In this document: one piece after another, positions 1 to 9,720 of the stretch
Layout: each line of letters starts with the position of its first letter
Numbering within the stretch: position 1 is the first letter of the stretch
From: Pseudomonadota bacterium
GTDB taxonomy: Bacteria > Pseudomonadota > Gammaproteobacteria > Burkholderiales > Burkholderiaceae_C
Length of the DNA: 64,000 bases
Direction of reading: 5' to 3'
Assembly (NCBI GenBank): GCA_029779845.1
Contig: JAKOZT010000065.1
Coordinates: forward strand, 16,432-80,431
The notes under the pieces: generated by a model
What the model saw: only the letters and a program-made list of their open reading frames with translations
The model's database searches: none
Told to the model about the DNA's origin: nothing
Position numbers and translations under genes: made by a program

Positions 1-2
1 GC

Positions 3-182
3 TACTCGCGCCATCTCTGGGTGATCCAGAAGATGCTCGAGCGCATGTTCCTCGGCGATCCGCCGGGGATGCACGACCGCATACTGGATTTCTCGACCGC
101 TCGCACCGGGGCCGTGTTCTTCGCTCCCTCGCCGCGTACCTTGAGCGCGCTGGTGCAGGCGGTGCAGACGGGGAGTCGATAA
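3..182 (+). CDS. Dyp-type peroxidase, C-terminal fragment
   Basis: The reading frame enters from the left edge and ends at TAA 180-182, giving the last 59 residues. It contains LERMFLGDPPGMHDRILDF followed by TGAVFFAPS, the C-terminal pattern of dye-decolourising haem peroxidases (an M-GDPPG turn, then the LDFST-TG-FF-PS strand). The haem ligands lie outside the window, so activity cannot be judged. It converges on ureD with about 40 nt between the stops. The family call rests on a short tail and is likely rather than certain. Confidence 0.65.
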   Translation, partial: YSRHLWVIQKMLERMFLGDPPGMHDRILDFSTARTGAVFFAPSPRTLSALVQAVQTGSR

Positions 183-221
183 TCCCCGGCTCGGCTCGAG
201 CGCCTCTGCCGAACCGCTTCG

Positions 222-1052
222 TCAAGTCGTCCAGATCCGCGGCGCCACCGCTTCCAGCATCCAGGCCTCGCTGCGCCAGCGGTTGCGCACGGTCTTGAAG
301 AGATCCATCAGCGGCTCGACGCGCGGCGCGACGGCGCGCAGCAGCACCAGCGCGTCGTTCGGCGACGTGGCGCCGGCCTGGCGATTCAGCGCGTGGTCCG
401 CACACTCGCCCCGCGCCGCGTCGAGCAGCGCCTCGCGCCGCGCCGCCGCCAGCGGCTCGCCGGCCGCGAACCACAGCGTGCCCAGCACGCGCTCGCCGTT
501 CAGCCCGAGCGGCGAATCGAGCAGCACGGCGTCGCCGGCCGCGATCACGCCGCGCTCCAGCCAGCGCCCGGCCACTTCGAGGTGCTGGCGGTAGCGTCCG
601 CGCACGAAGGGCTGCTCGGCCGCCGGCAGGCCGAGCGCGAGCACGTCCCAGCCGAGCATCTCGGCACCCGGCGCCAGCTCGAAGCGCAAGGCGTTCTCGC
701 CCTCGCAGCCGCTGTAGGCGATCGTCTCCAGCGGTAGCCATTCGAGCCGTGCGCCTTCGGCCAGTCGCGCTTCCACCCGCTGCAGCGCGCGTTCGCCGCC
801 GCTGCGGTAGAAGCGCGCCGCGCCGGGGCTGGTGATCAGCGCACGGCTGCGCTCGCCGAGCGCGAGGTGGATGTCCAGCGTGTCGCCGCCGACCATGCCG
901 CCGGGCGGATGCACCAGCACGTGGTGGCAGATGCCGGGGCCTTCGGGGTAGAGGCGCTGCAGCACGCGCAGCGGGCCGTCGTGGCGGTCGTGCGCTTGCG
1001 TGGTGTCGCCGTCGCGGCGGTAGTCGAGTTCGAGTCGGCCGTGCCAGCCCAT
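222..1052 (-). CDS. ureD: Urease accessory protein UreD
   Basis: The 276-residue protein matches UreD in length and character. It has the GGMVGGDTL core near residues 51-59, the TSPGAARFYRS segment, and the LEWLPLETIAYSGCEG motif that recurs in UreD. UreD (UreH) is a cytoplasmic chaperone that binds the urease apoprotein and recruits UreF/UreG for nickel insertion. In most Burkholderiales it heads a ureDABCEFG cluster. Here the next gene downstream is a convergent peroxidase and the next upstream belongs to an unrelated unit, so no urease gene is adjacent. Either ureABCEFG lies elsewhere or the gene is a relic. The frame is intact. Confidence 0.9.
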   Translation of the reverse strand: MGWHGRLELDYRRDGDTTQAHDRHDGPLRVLQRLYPEGPGICHHVLVHPPGGMVGGDTLDIHLALGERSRALITSPGAARFYRSGGERALQRVEARLAEGARLEWLPLETIAYSGCEGENALRFELAPGAEMLGWDVLALGLPAAEQPFVRGRYRQHLEVAGRWLERGVIAAGDAVLLDSPLGLNGERVLGTLWFAAGEPLAAARREALLDAARGECADHALNRQAGATSPNDALVLLRAVAPRVEPLMDLFKTVRNRWRSEAWMLEAVAPRIWTT

Positions 1053-1090
1053 GCGTGCGCGCGGGAAGTGAGCCGGTAGTGTAGCCAGAG

Positions 1091-1138
1091 GGCTTCGACA
1101 GGCTCAGCCCGAACGGCTCAGGCTCAGGCTCAGGCTGC
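1091..1138. repeat. TTCGACA-GCTCAG intergenic repeat with GGCTCA tandem units
   Basis: The copy reads GCTTCGACAGGCTCAGCCC, then GAACGG, then three to four GGCTCA hexamers. It belongs to the dispersed TTCGACAAGCTCAG family seen again at 27233-27384. Its end supplies the last codons and the stop (1130-1132) of the leftward Fur-family gene, so insertion or expansion has probably altered that C-terminus. Confidence 0.7.
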
Positions 1139-1564
1139 GGCGGTGGCTTCCGGCCTGCGCTGCCGCACGCGCACGATCACTTCCACTTCGTCGAACACCA
1201 TGCCGGCGTCCAGCTCGGGCAGGCCGTCGACCTTCACCGCCAGATCGGGCAGATCGCGGATCTCGCCGGTGTCGACGTTGTACAGGTGGTGGTGCGGCGC
1301 GACGGTGGAGTCGTACACCGTCGCCGCGCCGTCGATCGGCAGCTCCTTGAGCAGCCCGCGCCGCACGAACAGCTGCAGCACGCTGTAGACGGTGGCGCGC
1401 GAGATCAGCGGCAGCACGTCGCGCGCGGCGCGCAGCACCTGGTCGGCCGTCATGTGGCGCGGCTCGCGCAGCAGCACCGTCGCCACCGCCATGCGCTGCA
1501 GCGTGGGCAGCACGTCAGCGTCGCGCAGGCGCTTCTGCAGGCTCTTGTTGTCGTCGCTCAGCAT
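1130..1564 (-). CDS. Fur-family transcriptional regulator, Irr-like
   Basis: This is a 144-residue Fur-superfamily regulator. A winged helix is recognisable at RATVYSVLQLFVRRGLL. A histidine cluster, APHHHLYN, replaces the HHDH of Fur. The protein has no cysteine at all, so the structural CxxC zinc sites of Fur and PerR are absent. HHH plus no CxxC resembles Irr, the haem-responsive iron regulator of alphaproteobacteria. The start is chosen at 1564 because GGAG lies 7 nt upstream; longer in-frame starts lack a binding site. It follows the diheme peroxidase gene by about 55 nt on the same strand and is probably cotranscribed, suggesting control by haem, iron or peroxide. Fur membership is firm; the Irr assignment is inference. 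Confidence 0.85.
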   Translation of the reverse strand: MLSDDNKSLQKRLRDADVLPTLQRMAVATVLLREPRHMTADQVLRAARDVLPLISRATVYSVLQLFVRRGLLKELPIDGAATVYDSTVAPHHHLYNVDTGEIRDLPDLAVKVDGLPELDAGMVFDEVEVIVRVRQRRPEATAAA

Positions 1565-1619
1565 GGTCGTCTCCAAAATGCGTCGGCGCCCGCCTCGCGG
1601 CGGGCGCCTGCCGTTCAAC

Positions 1620-2621
1620 TCACTTGAACGGGCTGGGCCGCGGGGTCGTGTCGCTCGAAGGCGGCAGGATCGGCAGCGTGAAGCTCGGCTGGTCGCCGGT
1701 CAGCGTCTTCAGGAAGGAAACGATCTTGGCGTTTTCGTCCTTCGTGAAGTTCTTGCCCAGCTGCAGCCGGCCCATCACGTCCACCGCCTGCGTCAGCGTG
1801 TTGGCCGCGCCGTCGTGGAAGTACGGATAGGTCATCTCGACGTTGCGCAGCGTCGGCACCTTGAAGGTGAAGCGGTCGATGTCCTTGCCGGTCACCGCGC
1901 TGCGGCCTTCGGCCGGGCTGCTGGCCTTGTAGGCCTGCACGATGCCCATCTTCTGGAACGAGTTGCCGCCCACGGCCGGGCCGTTGTGGCAGGCCACGCA
2001 GCCGCTTTCCTTGAAGAGCTTGTAGCCGGCCTGTTCGTCGGCGGTCAGCGCATCCTTCTTGCCGAGCAGCCACTGGTCGAAGCGCGAGTTCGGCGTCACC
2101 AGGGTCTTCTCGAATTCGGCGATCGCGAGCGTCACCTGCTCGATGTCGATCTTGTCCTTGCCGAACACCTGCTTGAACTCACGCTGGTAGGCCGGGATGG
2201 ACGCGAGGATGCCGATGGCCAGCGTGTGGCTGAAGGCCATCTCGCCGGGGTTGGCGATCGGGCCGCCGGCCTGCGCCTTCAGGTCGGCGGCGCGGCCGTC
2301 CCAGAACTGCGCGACGTTCAGGCTGGAGTTCAGCACGGTGGGCGCGTTGATCGGGCCCTGCTGCCACTTGTCGCCGATCGAGGTCGGGATGTTGTCGGTG
2401 CCGCCCATCGACAGGTTGTGGCACGAGTTGCACGAGATGAAGCCCGACTTGGACAGGCGCGGATCGAAGTACAGCTTCTTGCCCAGTTCGACCATGCCGA
2501 GGTTCACCTGTTGCGGCGGCACGATGGGCTGGATCGGTTCCTGGTTCTGCGCGAATGCGGCGCTCATGCCCAGCAGCGATGCCACGGCGGCGAAGGCCAG
2601 CGGCGCCAGACGGGTCAACAT
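1620..2621 (-). CDS. Diheme cytochrome c peroxidase (CcpA/MauG family)
   Basis: A periplasmic enzyme that reduces hydrogen peroxide with electrons from c-type cytochromes. It has a signal peptide ending near SAAFAQ and two CxxCH haem sites, CNSCH at about residue 64 and CVACH at about residue 208. Other family marks are LGKKLYFDPRLS near the N-terminus and PTLRNVEMTYPYFHDG near the C-terminus. The GTG at 2627 abuts the ribosome-binding site, whereas ATG 2621 sits 5 nt behind AAGGAG, so the ATG is preferred (333 residues). The downstream Fur/Irr-like gene suggests a peroxide or haem-linked unit. Substrate preference within the bacterial cytochrome c peroxidase/MauG superfamily is not settled by sequence. 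Confidence 0.92.
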   Translation of the reverse strand: MLTRLAPLAFAAVASLLGMSAAFAQNQEPIQPIVPPQQVNLGMVELGKKLYFDPRLSKSGFISCNSCHNLSMGGTDNIPTSIGDKWQQGPINAPTVLNSSLNVAQFWDGRAADLKAQAGGPIANPGEMAFSHTLAIGILASIPAYQREFKQVFGKDKIDIEQVTLAIAEFEKTLVTPNSRFDQWLLGKKDALTADEQAGYKLFKESGCVACHNGPAVGGNSFQKMGIVQAYKASSPAEGRSAVTGKDIDRFTFKVPTLRNVEMTYPYFHDGAANTLTQAVDVMGRLQLGKNFTKDENAKIVSFLKTLTGDQPSFTLPILPPSSDTTPRPSPFK

Positions 2622-2731
2622 GTTCACTCCTTATTCCATCCTTCCTGTCGCCGGCGGGCCGCTGGATGGAGGAGCCGCTCGCCGTGTCGGTCTGGACTGA
2701 ATCCAGGCCCTGGCGCAATTCCAGCGCGGCG

Positions 2732-2743
2732 CGGGTATACCCG
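2732..2743. promoter_or_regulatory. 12-bp palindrome upstream of the cytochrome c peroxidase
   Basis: CGGGTATACCCG is a perfect palindrome about 110 nt before the peroxidase start, in the 244-nt gap between livF and the peroxidase gene. It could be an operator for the neighbouring Fur/Irr-like protein or part of a promoter. No other copy was noticed. The rest of the gap shows no gene. Confidence 0.3.
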
Positions 2744-2865
2744 TGTTGCACTGAATCAAGCCGTTGCACGCGGCGACGCCGAGGGGCCGTCCATCTGCGG
2801 GCTCATTGATCCAATGCAAATCCGCGCTGGCAGCGCGGCAACATCCGACTGGAACGCTCGGGTGA

Positions 2866-3530
2866 TCAGGGTACTTCGACGGGAGATCCGACGTTTGCGC
2901 CTCGCTCGATGACATCCTCGCGGTCGACGATCCGTCGTGCATGGTTGAGATCGCTCTGCGAGATCAGCACCGACAGCGAGCTGCCCTTCAGGGTGGCGAT
3001 CACCTCGGCGACCCGCCGGCTGAGCGCAGGTGCCACGCCCTCGAACGGCTCGTCGAGCAGCAGGAGCCTCGTGCCGACGGCCAAAGCGCGCGCGAGCGCG
3101 ACGAGCTTCTGTTGCCCGCCGGAGAGCAGCAGCGCCCGCTGCTGCCGCATTTCGCGCAGCTCGGGCAAGACGCGATAGACCAGCGACAGGCGAGCGTCGA
3201 TGTTCAGCGATCGGCTGGCCCAGACGGGAAGCAGCACGTTCTCCTCCACCGTGAGCTCGGGGATCAATCCGCGGTCCTCGGGCATATAGCCGATGCCCAG
3301 GCGGGCGCGGTCGTGCCGCGGTAGCGTGCCGAGGTCCTGGCCGTCGAAGACGATGCGGCCTTGCGAGGGGCGCAGGTGCCCCATCACCGAGCGCATCAAC
3401 GTGGTCTTGCCGGCGCCGTTGCGGCCAACCAGGCCGACCATCGCGCCGTCCGGCACGGTCATCGAGACGCCGCGCAGCACCGCGACGGACTGAATCGGAA
3501 CATGGAGACATTCGATGCTTAGCATGTTGA

Positions 3531-3534
<4 letters not shown>
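2866..3534 (-). CDS. Branched-chain-type ABC transporter ATPase, LivF-like
   Basis: One of two ATPases of a HAAT-family importer. The protein has 222 residues, with Walker A GRNGAGKT at 37-44, signature LSGGQQ at 137-142 and Walker B LLLLDEP at 157-163. The IGYMPEDRGLIPELTVEENV stretch is LivF-like. It is the last gene of the five-gene importer and overlaps the end of the LivG gene by 4 nt. The C-terminus is slightly shorter than usual for LivF (about 235). Confidence 0.92.
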
Positions 3535-4285
<751 letters not shown>

Positions 4286-4286
<1 letters not shown>

Positions 4287-5275
4287 CAGCATGCCTCCTT
4301 CGTCCAGAGCGAGCCGATCCCGCGCGGCAGAAAGCGAATCACGGCCAGCAGGAACAGCCCCAGGGCCAGTTGCCAGGTGTTGGGAAGATAGGCGCTCGAG
4401 AACGAGCGCACGACCTCGAGCACCGTGCTGGCCACGAACACGGCCGCGACGCTCTGGTGGCCGGCGAGGATGGCGACGAAGACAAACTCGCCGGAGGTCG
4501 TCCAGTAGCTGAAGTTCGGCTCCACGTGGCCCAGCGACAACGTGACGAGCGCGCCGCCCACGCCGCCGCAGAACGCTGCCAGCAAGAAGTTGAGCGCCAT
4601 CACCCGGCGCACCGATGCGCCCAGGTACTCGACGCGCAGCTCGTTGTCGCGCACAGCGAGCGCGACCAGGCCGCGCGACGACGCAAAGTAGGTCTTCATC
4701 GCGAGACCCATGGCCAGCGCGATGCTGGCCGTGAGCACGAACAGCGCGTAGTTCCCGTCGCTGCCCTCCAGCCGCTGCCCGAACAGGCTCGGCCGGGCGA
4801 TGGTCATGCCGTCGGAGCCGCCCACCGCGGGCCACTTCACCAGCAGTCCGTAGACGACCATCGACAGGGCCAGGGTCAGCGTGGCGAAGAAGATGCCTCG
4901 GTAGCGTGCGAGCAGAGGTGCAAACGGTGCCGCCAGCAGCACGGCCAGCGCGCCGCCGGCCAGGGCCAATCCGAGCGCGTCGGTCCAGCCGGCGCGCACG
5001 AAGAGGAGGCTGGCGCCGTATCCGCCGATCGCGAACACCATACCCTGGCCGAACGAGACGAGGCCGCCGCGCATCAGCGCCTGGATGCCGAGCGACACGA
5101 GTCCGTTGCCGGCGGCCATGGTCAGCAGGAAGGTGAGCCATCCGGGCGCCCAACGGCCCGCCAGGATCAAGACGCCGAACATCACCAAGGTGACGATCAG
5201 CTGCCGCAGCCGACGGAGGCGGAACGGCTCGGCCGACCGCACGGACGGCGCCATGCCGGAGATCGAGTTCATCAT
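4286..5275 (-). CDS. Branched-chain-type ABC transporter permease, LivM-like
   Basis: This 329-residue inner-membrane permease has about nine or ten hydrophobic segments and the LivM features ALMRGGLVSFGQGMVFAIGG and YRGIFFATLTLALSMVVYG. An arginine-rich N-terminus precedes the first membrane span. The start at ATG 5275 is one of two adjacent ATGs; its ribosome site is weak, as expected if translation is coupled to livH, which ends 11 nt upstream. It forms the pore with the LivH-like permease. Confidence 0.9.
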
Positions 5276-5286
5276 CGTGGGTTCAT

Positions 5287-6183
5287 TCAGATCTTGCGCG
5301 CCTGGGCGCGCTGGAACAGGCCTTCGGGGCGGAACACGAGCACCACCGACATCACCGCATAGATGGCGAACAGCTCGGCCGCGGGTGCCAGATGCACGGC
5401 CGCCGAGCGCGCCAGCCCCACGAACAGCGCGCCGATGGCCGCGCCCTCGATGCTGCCGAGCCCGCCGATGATGACCACGGCGAACGACAGCACGATCACG
5501 CCCACCGAGACCCCCGGTTGCACGGAGATCATCGGCGCGGTGAACGCCCCGCCGATCGCCGCCAGCAGCACACCGGCGCCGAAGGCCAGCGTGTAGACGC
5601 GTGAGACGTTGACGCCCATGCTGGCGGCAACCTCCGCGCTGTGGATCACGGCGAGGACGATCTTGCCCTGGCGGGTTCGGTTCAACGCCCACCACACCGC
5701 GAGGCCGGCCACCACCGCCAGCGCGACGAGCGCGAAGTCGTAGCCGACGTAGGACTGCCGCCCGATGTCGACGGTGCCGAACAGCGCGTACGGCTCGGTG
5801 ACGAAGTACGGGTTGGCGCCCCAGATCAGCTTGGTCAGGTCTTCCAGCACCAGGAACAAGGCGTAGGTCACGAGGACCAGCAGGACCTCGTCGCGGCCAT
5901 AGAAGTAGCGCAGCAGGCCGCGTTCGGTGATCGGCGCGACGACCGCGGCCACCGCCACCGCGGCCAGCAGCATGGCCACGAGAGACATCGCCGGCGCCCA
6001 TTGCATGCTGGCAGTCCAGCCGACGAAGCTTGCCGCGGCATAGGCGCCCAGCGCGTAGAAGCTGCCGTGGGCAATGTTGAGGATCTTCAGCACGCCGAAG
6101 ACCAGCGTCAGGCCGAGCGCGACGATGAACAGCCACGAGGCGTAGTTCAGGCCGTCGACGAGCATGGTCAGCAGACCATCCAT
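5287..6183 (-). CDS. Branched-chain-type ABC transporter permease, LivH-like
   Basis: The 298-residue permease has the diagnostic N-terminal LNYASWLFIVALGLTLVFG and LKILNIAHGSFYALGAY of LivH proteins, and a C-terminal FRPEGLFQR motif. About eight membrane spans are visible. It follows the binding-protein gene by 43 nt. In this family the binding protein, not the permease, usually sets the substrate, so none is claimed here. Confidence 0.92.
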   Translation of the reverse strand: MDGLLTMLVDGLNYASWLFIVALGLTLVFGVLKILNIAHGSFYALGAYAAASFVGWTASMQWAPAMSLVAMLLAAVAVAAVVAPITERGLLRYFYGRDEVLLVLVTYALFLVLEDLTKLIWGANPYFVTEPYALFGTVDIGRQSYVGYDFALVALAVVAGLAVWWALNRTRQGKIVLAVIHSAEVAASMGVNVSRVYTLAFGAGVLLAAIGGAFTAPMISVQPGVSVGVIVLSFAVVIIGGLGSIEGAAIGALFVGLARSAAVHLAPAAELFAIYAVMSVVLVFRPEGLFQRAQARKI

Positions 6184-6226
6184 GGACAGGTTCCTTTCGG
6201 GCTTGATGGGGGCGATGGCCGCGCGT

Positions 6227-7564
6227 TCAGGGGCAGCCCTTGGCGCCGGGGAAGCCGGCCTTGATCCAGTCCTCGGCCGTGGTGCTGCCGGGCGGGTTCA
6301 CGCATTCAGCCGGAAAGCGCACGATGTCCTCGAGCACGACCATCTTCTTCGCCGCGTCGTAGCGCGTGCGCGCGATCGCCGTGTCCTGGATCGCCTGGTG
6401 GCCCTGCGCGAGCGCCATGCGGATGCGGCCACCCGGCGAGTCCCACTCGCTGCCGCGCAGCGCGGCGGCCAGTTGTTCCGGCGACGGCTTCTTGCCGCCG
6501 TTGGCGGCCATGGCCTTCTCGGCAGCCAGTTTGAGCCCCATCAGCGCCTGGGCCATGCGGTAGGGGCCATGCAGCGGTGCGCTGTTGTAGGCCTTGCCGT
6601 AGGCCGCGGTCCACCAGTCGTTGAGGGCCGACTTCGGCGCCAGCTGGCCGTAGGCGCCGCGCGCGCCGAGGATCACGCCGTCGGGCATGCGCTCGCCCAG
6701 GCCCGGCAGCACATGGTCGCCCGCCGAGATCACCAGCTGCGTGCGCTTGAAGAGCCCGCGCGGGCCGGCCTGCAGGATCAGCGCCTGCAGGTCGCCGCCC
6801 CACAGGCTGGTGTGGGTCACGTCGGCCGGCCTGGACATCAGTGCCGAGATCTCGGTGCCGTATTGCCCGGCGCCGAACTTGGGCAGCAGGTCCTGGCCGG
6901 CTGCGGCGCCGGGGTAGAGCTTGGCCATCGCGGCCGCGAAGTCGGCCTTGGAGTCGTGGCCCCAGGCGTAGTCCTGGTTGATCAGGTTGAACGATTCGAC
7001 CTTCGCTCCGCGGGCCTTCAGATAGCGCGCGAGCGCGATGTTGTCCATGGTCGCGTGCGACGAGGTGCGGAAGACGTACGAGAACTTGTTGTCCTCGAAG
7101 ATGCGTGGCGTGCCGCAGTCGTGCAGGATCAGGAAGCGCTTGAGCTCCTCGGCCACCGGCGCGACCGCAAGGCAGTCGCCAGAGCCGATGTAGCCGACCA
7201 CGGCGTCGACCTTTTCGCGCTCATAGAGGTTGCGCAGTTCCTGGACCTGCTTGGTCGCGCCGCCCGCTTCGTCGAGGTACACGGCCTCGATGCGCAGGCC
7301 GCCGAAGCCGGGGGTGTTGTACGGCGCCGGCGCGGCACCTCGATTGAAGGCGTCGACCAGCACCTTGGCGCCATTGGCCGACGGGATGCCGAAGCTCTCC
7401 GCCGCCTGGCCGGACAGGAAGGTGACGACGCCGATCTTGAACGTCTCCTGCGCGCCCGCCGCACCGCAGGCCAGCAACGCGGCGAGGCCGGGGAGCGCCG
7501 CAATGGCGGCCAGCCCGCCGGACCAGCGCCGTGCCACACCGGATTTCGAATGGTTCGAATGCAT
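6227..7564 (-). CDS. Branched-chain-type ABC transporter substrate-binding protein
   Basis: This 445-residue periplasmic binding protein (type 1 fold, LivK/peripla_BP_6) has a signal peptide ending near AAGAQ. The mature start TFKIGVVTFLSGQAA is the classical first strand of the family. It is longer than LivJ/LivK (about 370) and lacks features I would expect of UrtA, so leucine or urea are not favoured. Proximity to an acyl-CoA ligase and acyl-CoA dehydrogenase suggests an organic or aromatic acid ligand. The start at 7564 has AAGGAG 7 nt upstream. It leads the importer operon. Confidence 0.88.
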   Translation of the reverse strand: MHSNHSKSGVARRWSGGLAAIAALPGLAALLACGAAGAQETFKIGVVTFLSGQAAESFGIPSANGAKVLVDAFNRGAAPAPYNTPGFGGLRIEAVYLDEAGGATKQVQELRNLYEREKVDAVVGYIGSGDCLAVAPVAEELKRFLILHDCGTPRIFEDNKFSYVFRTSSHATMDNIALARYLKARGAKVESFNLINQDYAWGHDSKADFAAAMAKLYPGAAAGQDLLPKFGAGQYGTEISALMSRPADVTHTSLWGGDLQALILQAGPRGLFKRTQLVISAGDHVLPGLGERMPDGVILGARGAYGQLAPKSALNDWWTAAYGKAYNSAPLHGPYRMAQALMGLKLAAEKAMAANGGKKPSPEQLAAALRGSEWDSPGGRIRMALAQGHQAIQDTAIARTRYDAAKKMVVLEDIVRFPAECVNPPGSTTAEDWIKAGFPGAKGCP

Positions 7565-7624
7565 GCTCTGTCTCCTTGTTCGCATTTCGTGCGACAGAAG
7601 ATTAAGAAACGATGCGGCGCAGTT

Positions 7625-7643
7625 CAGCCCCTCCGGCGGGGAG
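7625..7643. repeat. CCCCTCCGGCGGGG element, copy 1
   Basis: CAGCCCCTCCGGCGGGGAG lies in the 273-nt gap between the importer operon and the quinone oxidoreductase gene. Related 19-bp copies occur at 10988-11006 (one mismatch) and 14035-14053 (inverted, identical). The core is nearly self-complementary and could form a hairpin. The rest of the gap is G/C-tract DNA with no supported gene. Confidence 0.7.
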
Positions 7644-7837
7644 TTTCGAACGCGCTTGTCGGGGGGCAGGGACGACCCATCCCCCCCGCGTTCGTCGCCA
7701 AGGCGACAGCGCGCTTCGGCAGCGCGCGCGCTTCGGGCCTGGCCGTTCCGCTCGAGGAGGGATCTCCAGCATCGGCCCCGACGCCATGATGCCGGCGTTG
7801 TCGAGCTCTTCAAGCCGCTGATCGACCACGAGCCCCG

Positions 7838-8851
7838 TCAGTCGCTGATCCGCAGCACGATCTTGCCTACATGGCTGCCGCTTTCCATCATTCGATGCGC
7901 CTCGGCGGCGGCCTCGAGCGGAAACTCGGCGTGGATTGGCGGCAGGCAGCGTCCCGCCTCGAGCGCAGGCCACAGGCGCTCTCCGAGGTCTTGCGCGATC
8001 TGCGCCTTCTCCTCGGGCGAGCGCGCGCGCATCGTCGAGCCGGTGACGGTGAGCCGCTTGACCGCGATCGTCAGCAGGTTCACGTTGGGCGCGGTCTCGC
8101 CGCCGAGAAAGCCGATCAGGATCAAGCGCCCGTCCTTCGCCAGCGCGGCGACATTGCGATCGAAATAGGCGCCGCCGACGATGTCGAGCACCGCATCGAC
8201 GCCGCGGCCGTCTGTCCACTCGCGCACGGCCTCGACGAAGTCTTGCTCGCGATAGTCGATCACGCGTTCGGCGCCCAGCCGCAATGCGGCGCCGCGCTTG
8301 TCGGCGCCGCTGTCGGTGGCAATCGCGCGCACGCCGAATTCCTTGGCCATCATCAGCGCCGTCGAACCGATGCCGCTGGTGCCGCCATGCACCAGCAATC
8401 GACTGCCCGAAGCCACGTGGCCCCGCTGGAACAGGTTGGCCCACACGGTGAAGAAGGTCTCGGGGATCGCGGCGGCGCGCACCGGCTCCACGCCGCGCGG
8501 CTGCGCCAGCGCCTGGGTCGCGGGGACCACGCAGTATTCGGCATAGCCGCCGCCTTCGGTCAGGCCGCAGATGCGCTCGCCGATGCGAAAGCGGCTCACG
8601 CCATCGCCCACGGCGACGACTTCGCCGGCAATCTCCAGCCCCGGGATGGGCGTGACGCCGGGCGGCATGGGATAGCTGCCCATGCGCTGCATGACATCGG
8701 GCCGGTTGATGCCGGCGGCCTGCACACGTACGAGCAACTCGCCCGCGGCCGGCCGGGGCACCGGGGCTTCGCGCAACTGCAGGACTTCGGGACCGCCGAA
8801 GGCGGTGATTTCGATCCGCCTCATGCGGTCAGGGATGGTGACGCTTCCCAT
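7838..8851 (-). CDS. NAD(P)H quinone oxidoreductase, PIG3/QOR-type
   Basis: The 337-residue zinc-independent medium-chain dehydrogenase/reductase has an N-terminal GroES-like domain (GINRPDVMQRMG, PGLEIAGEVVAVG) and a Rossmann domain with VHGGTSGIGSTA near residues 155-166. The GSTMRARSPEEKA motif is typical of the PIG3 branch. It reduces quinones or alpha,beta-unsaturated carbonyls with NADPH. AAGGAG lies 5 nt before the ATG. It may belong to the same leftward unit as the DJ-1-like gene 51 nt upstream. Its role in the surrounding catabolic genes is inferred from position only. Confidence 0.9.
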   Translation of the reverse strand: MGSVTIPDRMRRIEITAFGGPEVLQLREAPVPRPAAGELLVRVQAAGINRPDVMQRMGSYPMPPGVTPIPGLEIAGEVVAVGDGVSRFRIGERICGLTEGGGYAEYCVVPATQALAQPRGVEPVRAAAIPETFFTVWANLFQRGHVASGSRLLVHGGTSGIGSTALMMAKEFGVRAIATDSGADKRGAALRLGAERVIDYREQDFVEAVREWTDGRGVDAVLDIVGGAYFDRNVAALAKDGRLILIGFLGGETAPNVNLLTIAVKRLTVTGSTMRARSPEEKAQIAQDLGERLWPALEAGRCLPPIHAEFPLEAAAEAHRMMESGSHVGKIVLRISD

Positions 8852-8902
8852 GAGATCTCCTTGGCGGCGGGACGAGCCCGCCGCGATGCGATGGCGGAGA
8901 CC

Positions 8903-9589
8903 TCAGCGCTGCAGCGCCGCCAGCAGCAGGTCGGCCACCGGGCCGCCCGAAGCCGGGTTCTGGCCGGTGATCACGCGCCGGTCCGCGACGGCGAACGGCA
9001 GCCACGGCTGCTCGGCTTTCTGGAACTTGGCGCCGCGCGCGAGCATCTCGGTCTCCGTCAGGTAGGGCACATGGCCGTCGAGGCCGGCCAGCTTCTCTTC
9101 CTCGTTCGAGAAGCCGGTGACGGTCTTGTCCTTGATCAGCAGCGAGCCGTCCGACAGCTTGATGTTCAGCAGCGCCACGGCGCCGTGGCATACCGAGCTG
9201 ACGTAGCCGCCGGCCTCGTAGATGGCGCGGCTCAACGCCTGCAGTTCCCGGTTGTCCGGAAAGTCCCAGATCACGCCGTGGCCACCGGCGTAGTAGATCG
9301 CGACGTAGTCGCTCGCCTTGACCTCGCTGGGCTTCAAGGTCTTGCCCAGGCGGCTCATGAAAGCCTTGTCCTGGTACCACTCCCAATCGATTGGCTCCGC
9401 CATCGCCAGGCTGTGCGGATCGACCGGCGTGTAGCCGCCGCGCGGGCTGACGTAGTCAACCTCGTAGCCGGCCGCCTGGACCTTCTTGACGAAGTGCACC
9501 GCCTCGCCCAGCCACAGGCCCGTGGCGCGGTTCATGTCGGGGTACTTCTCGAAGCTCGTGAGCGCGACGAGGATCTTCTTTTGATTCAT
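8903..9589 (-). CDS. DJ-1/PfpI family protein (Hsp31/glyoxalase III-like)
   Basis: The 228-residue class-I glutamine-amidotransferase-like protein has a nucleophile elbow with cysteine in SSVCHGAVALL, and the YYAGGHGVIWDFPDN strand containing the conserved GGHG. The N-terminal MNQKKILVALTSFEKYP resembles Hsp31-type proteins. Such proteins act as glyoxalases, deglycases or chaperones. The start at 9589 has AAGGAG 5-6 nt upstream. Another in-frame opening extends far upstream but has no plausible start. The 131-nt gap to the phosphotransferase gene shows nothing else. Confidence 0.88.
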   Translation of the reverse strand: MNQKKILVALTSFEKYPDMNRATGLWLGEAVHFVKKVQAAGYEVDYVSPRGGYTPVDPHSLAMAEPIDWEWYQDKAFMSRLGKTLKPSEVKASDYVAIYYAGGHGVIWDFPDNRELQALSRAIYEAGGYVSSVCHGAVALLNIKLSDGSLLIKDKTVTGFSNEEEKLAGLDGHVPYLTETEMLARGAKFQKAEQPWLPFAVADRRVITGQNPASGGPVADLLLAALQR

Positions 9590-9720
9590 GGTCACTCCTT
9601 GGATCGGACAAGATGCGGGACGAGGACGCCGCGTCCTCGTGACTCGGTTGTATGAGCGCCGGCGATGCGCTTCAAGAGCGCTCGGCGGCGGGCGTCGGGG
9701 GGGCTTGAGGGGGGGCGGAG

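Noticed and set aside
1091..1138. Short tandem GGCTCA units as a CRISPR-like array
   Set aside because: The units are contiguous 6-mers without spacers.
6227..7564. Urea transporter (Urt) linked to the orphan ureD
   Set aside because: The binding protein does not look like UrtA and the operon is separated from ureD by the peroxidase/regulator unit.
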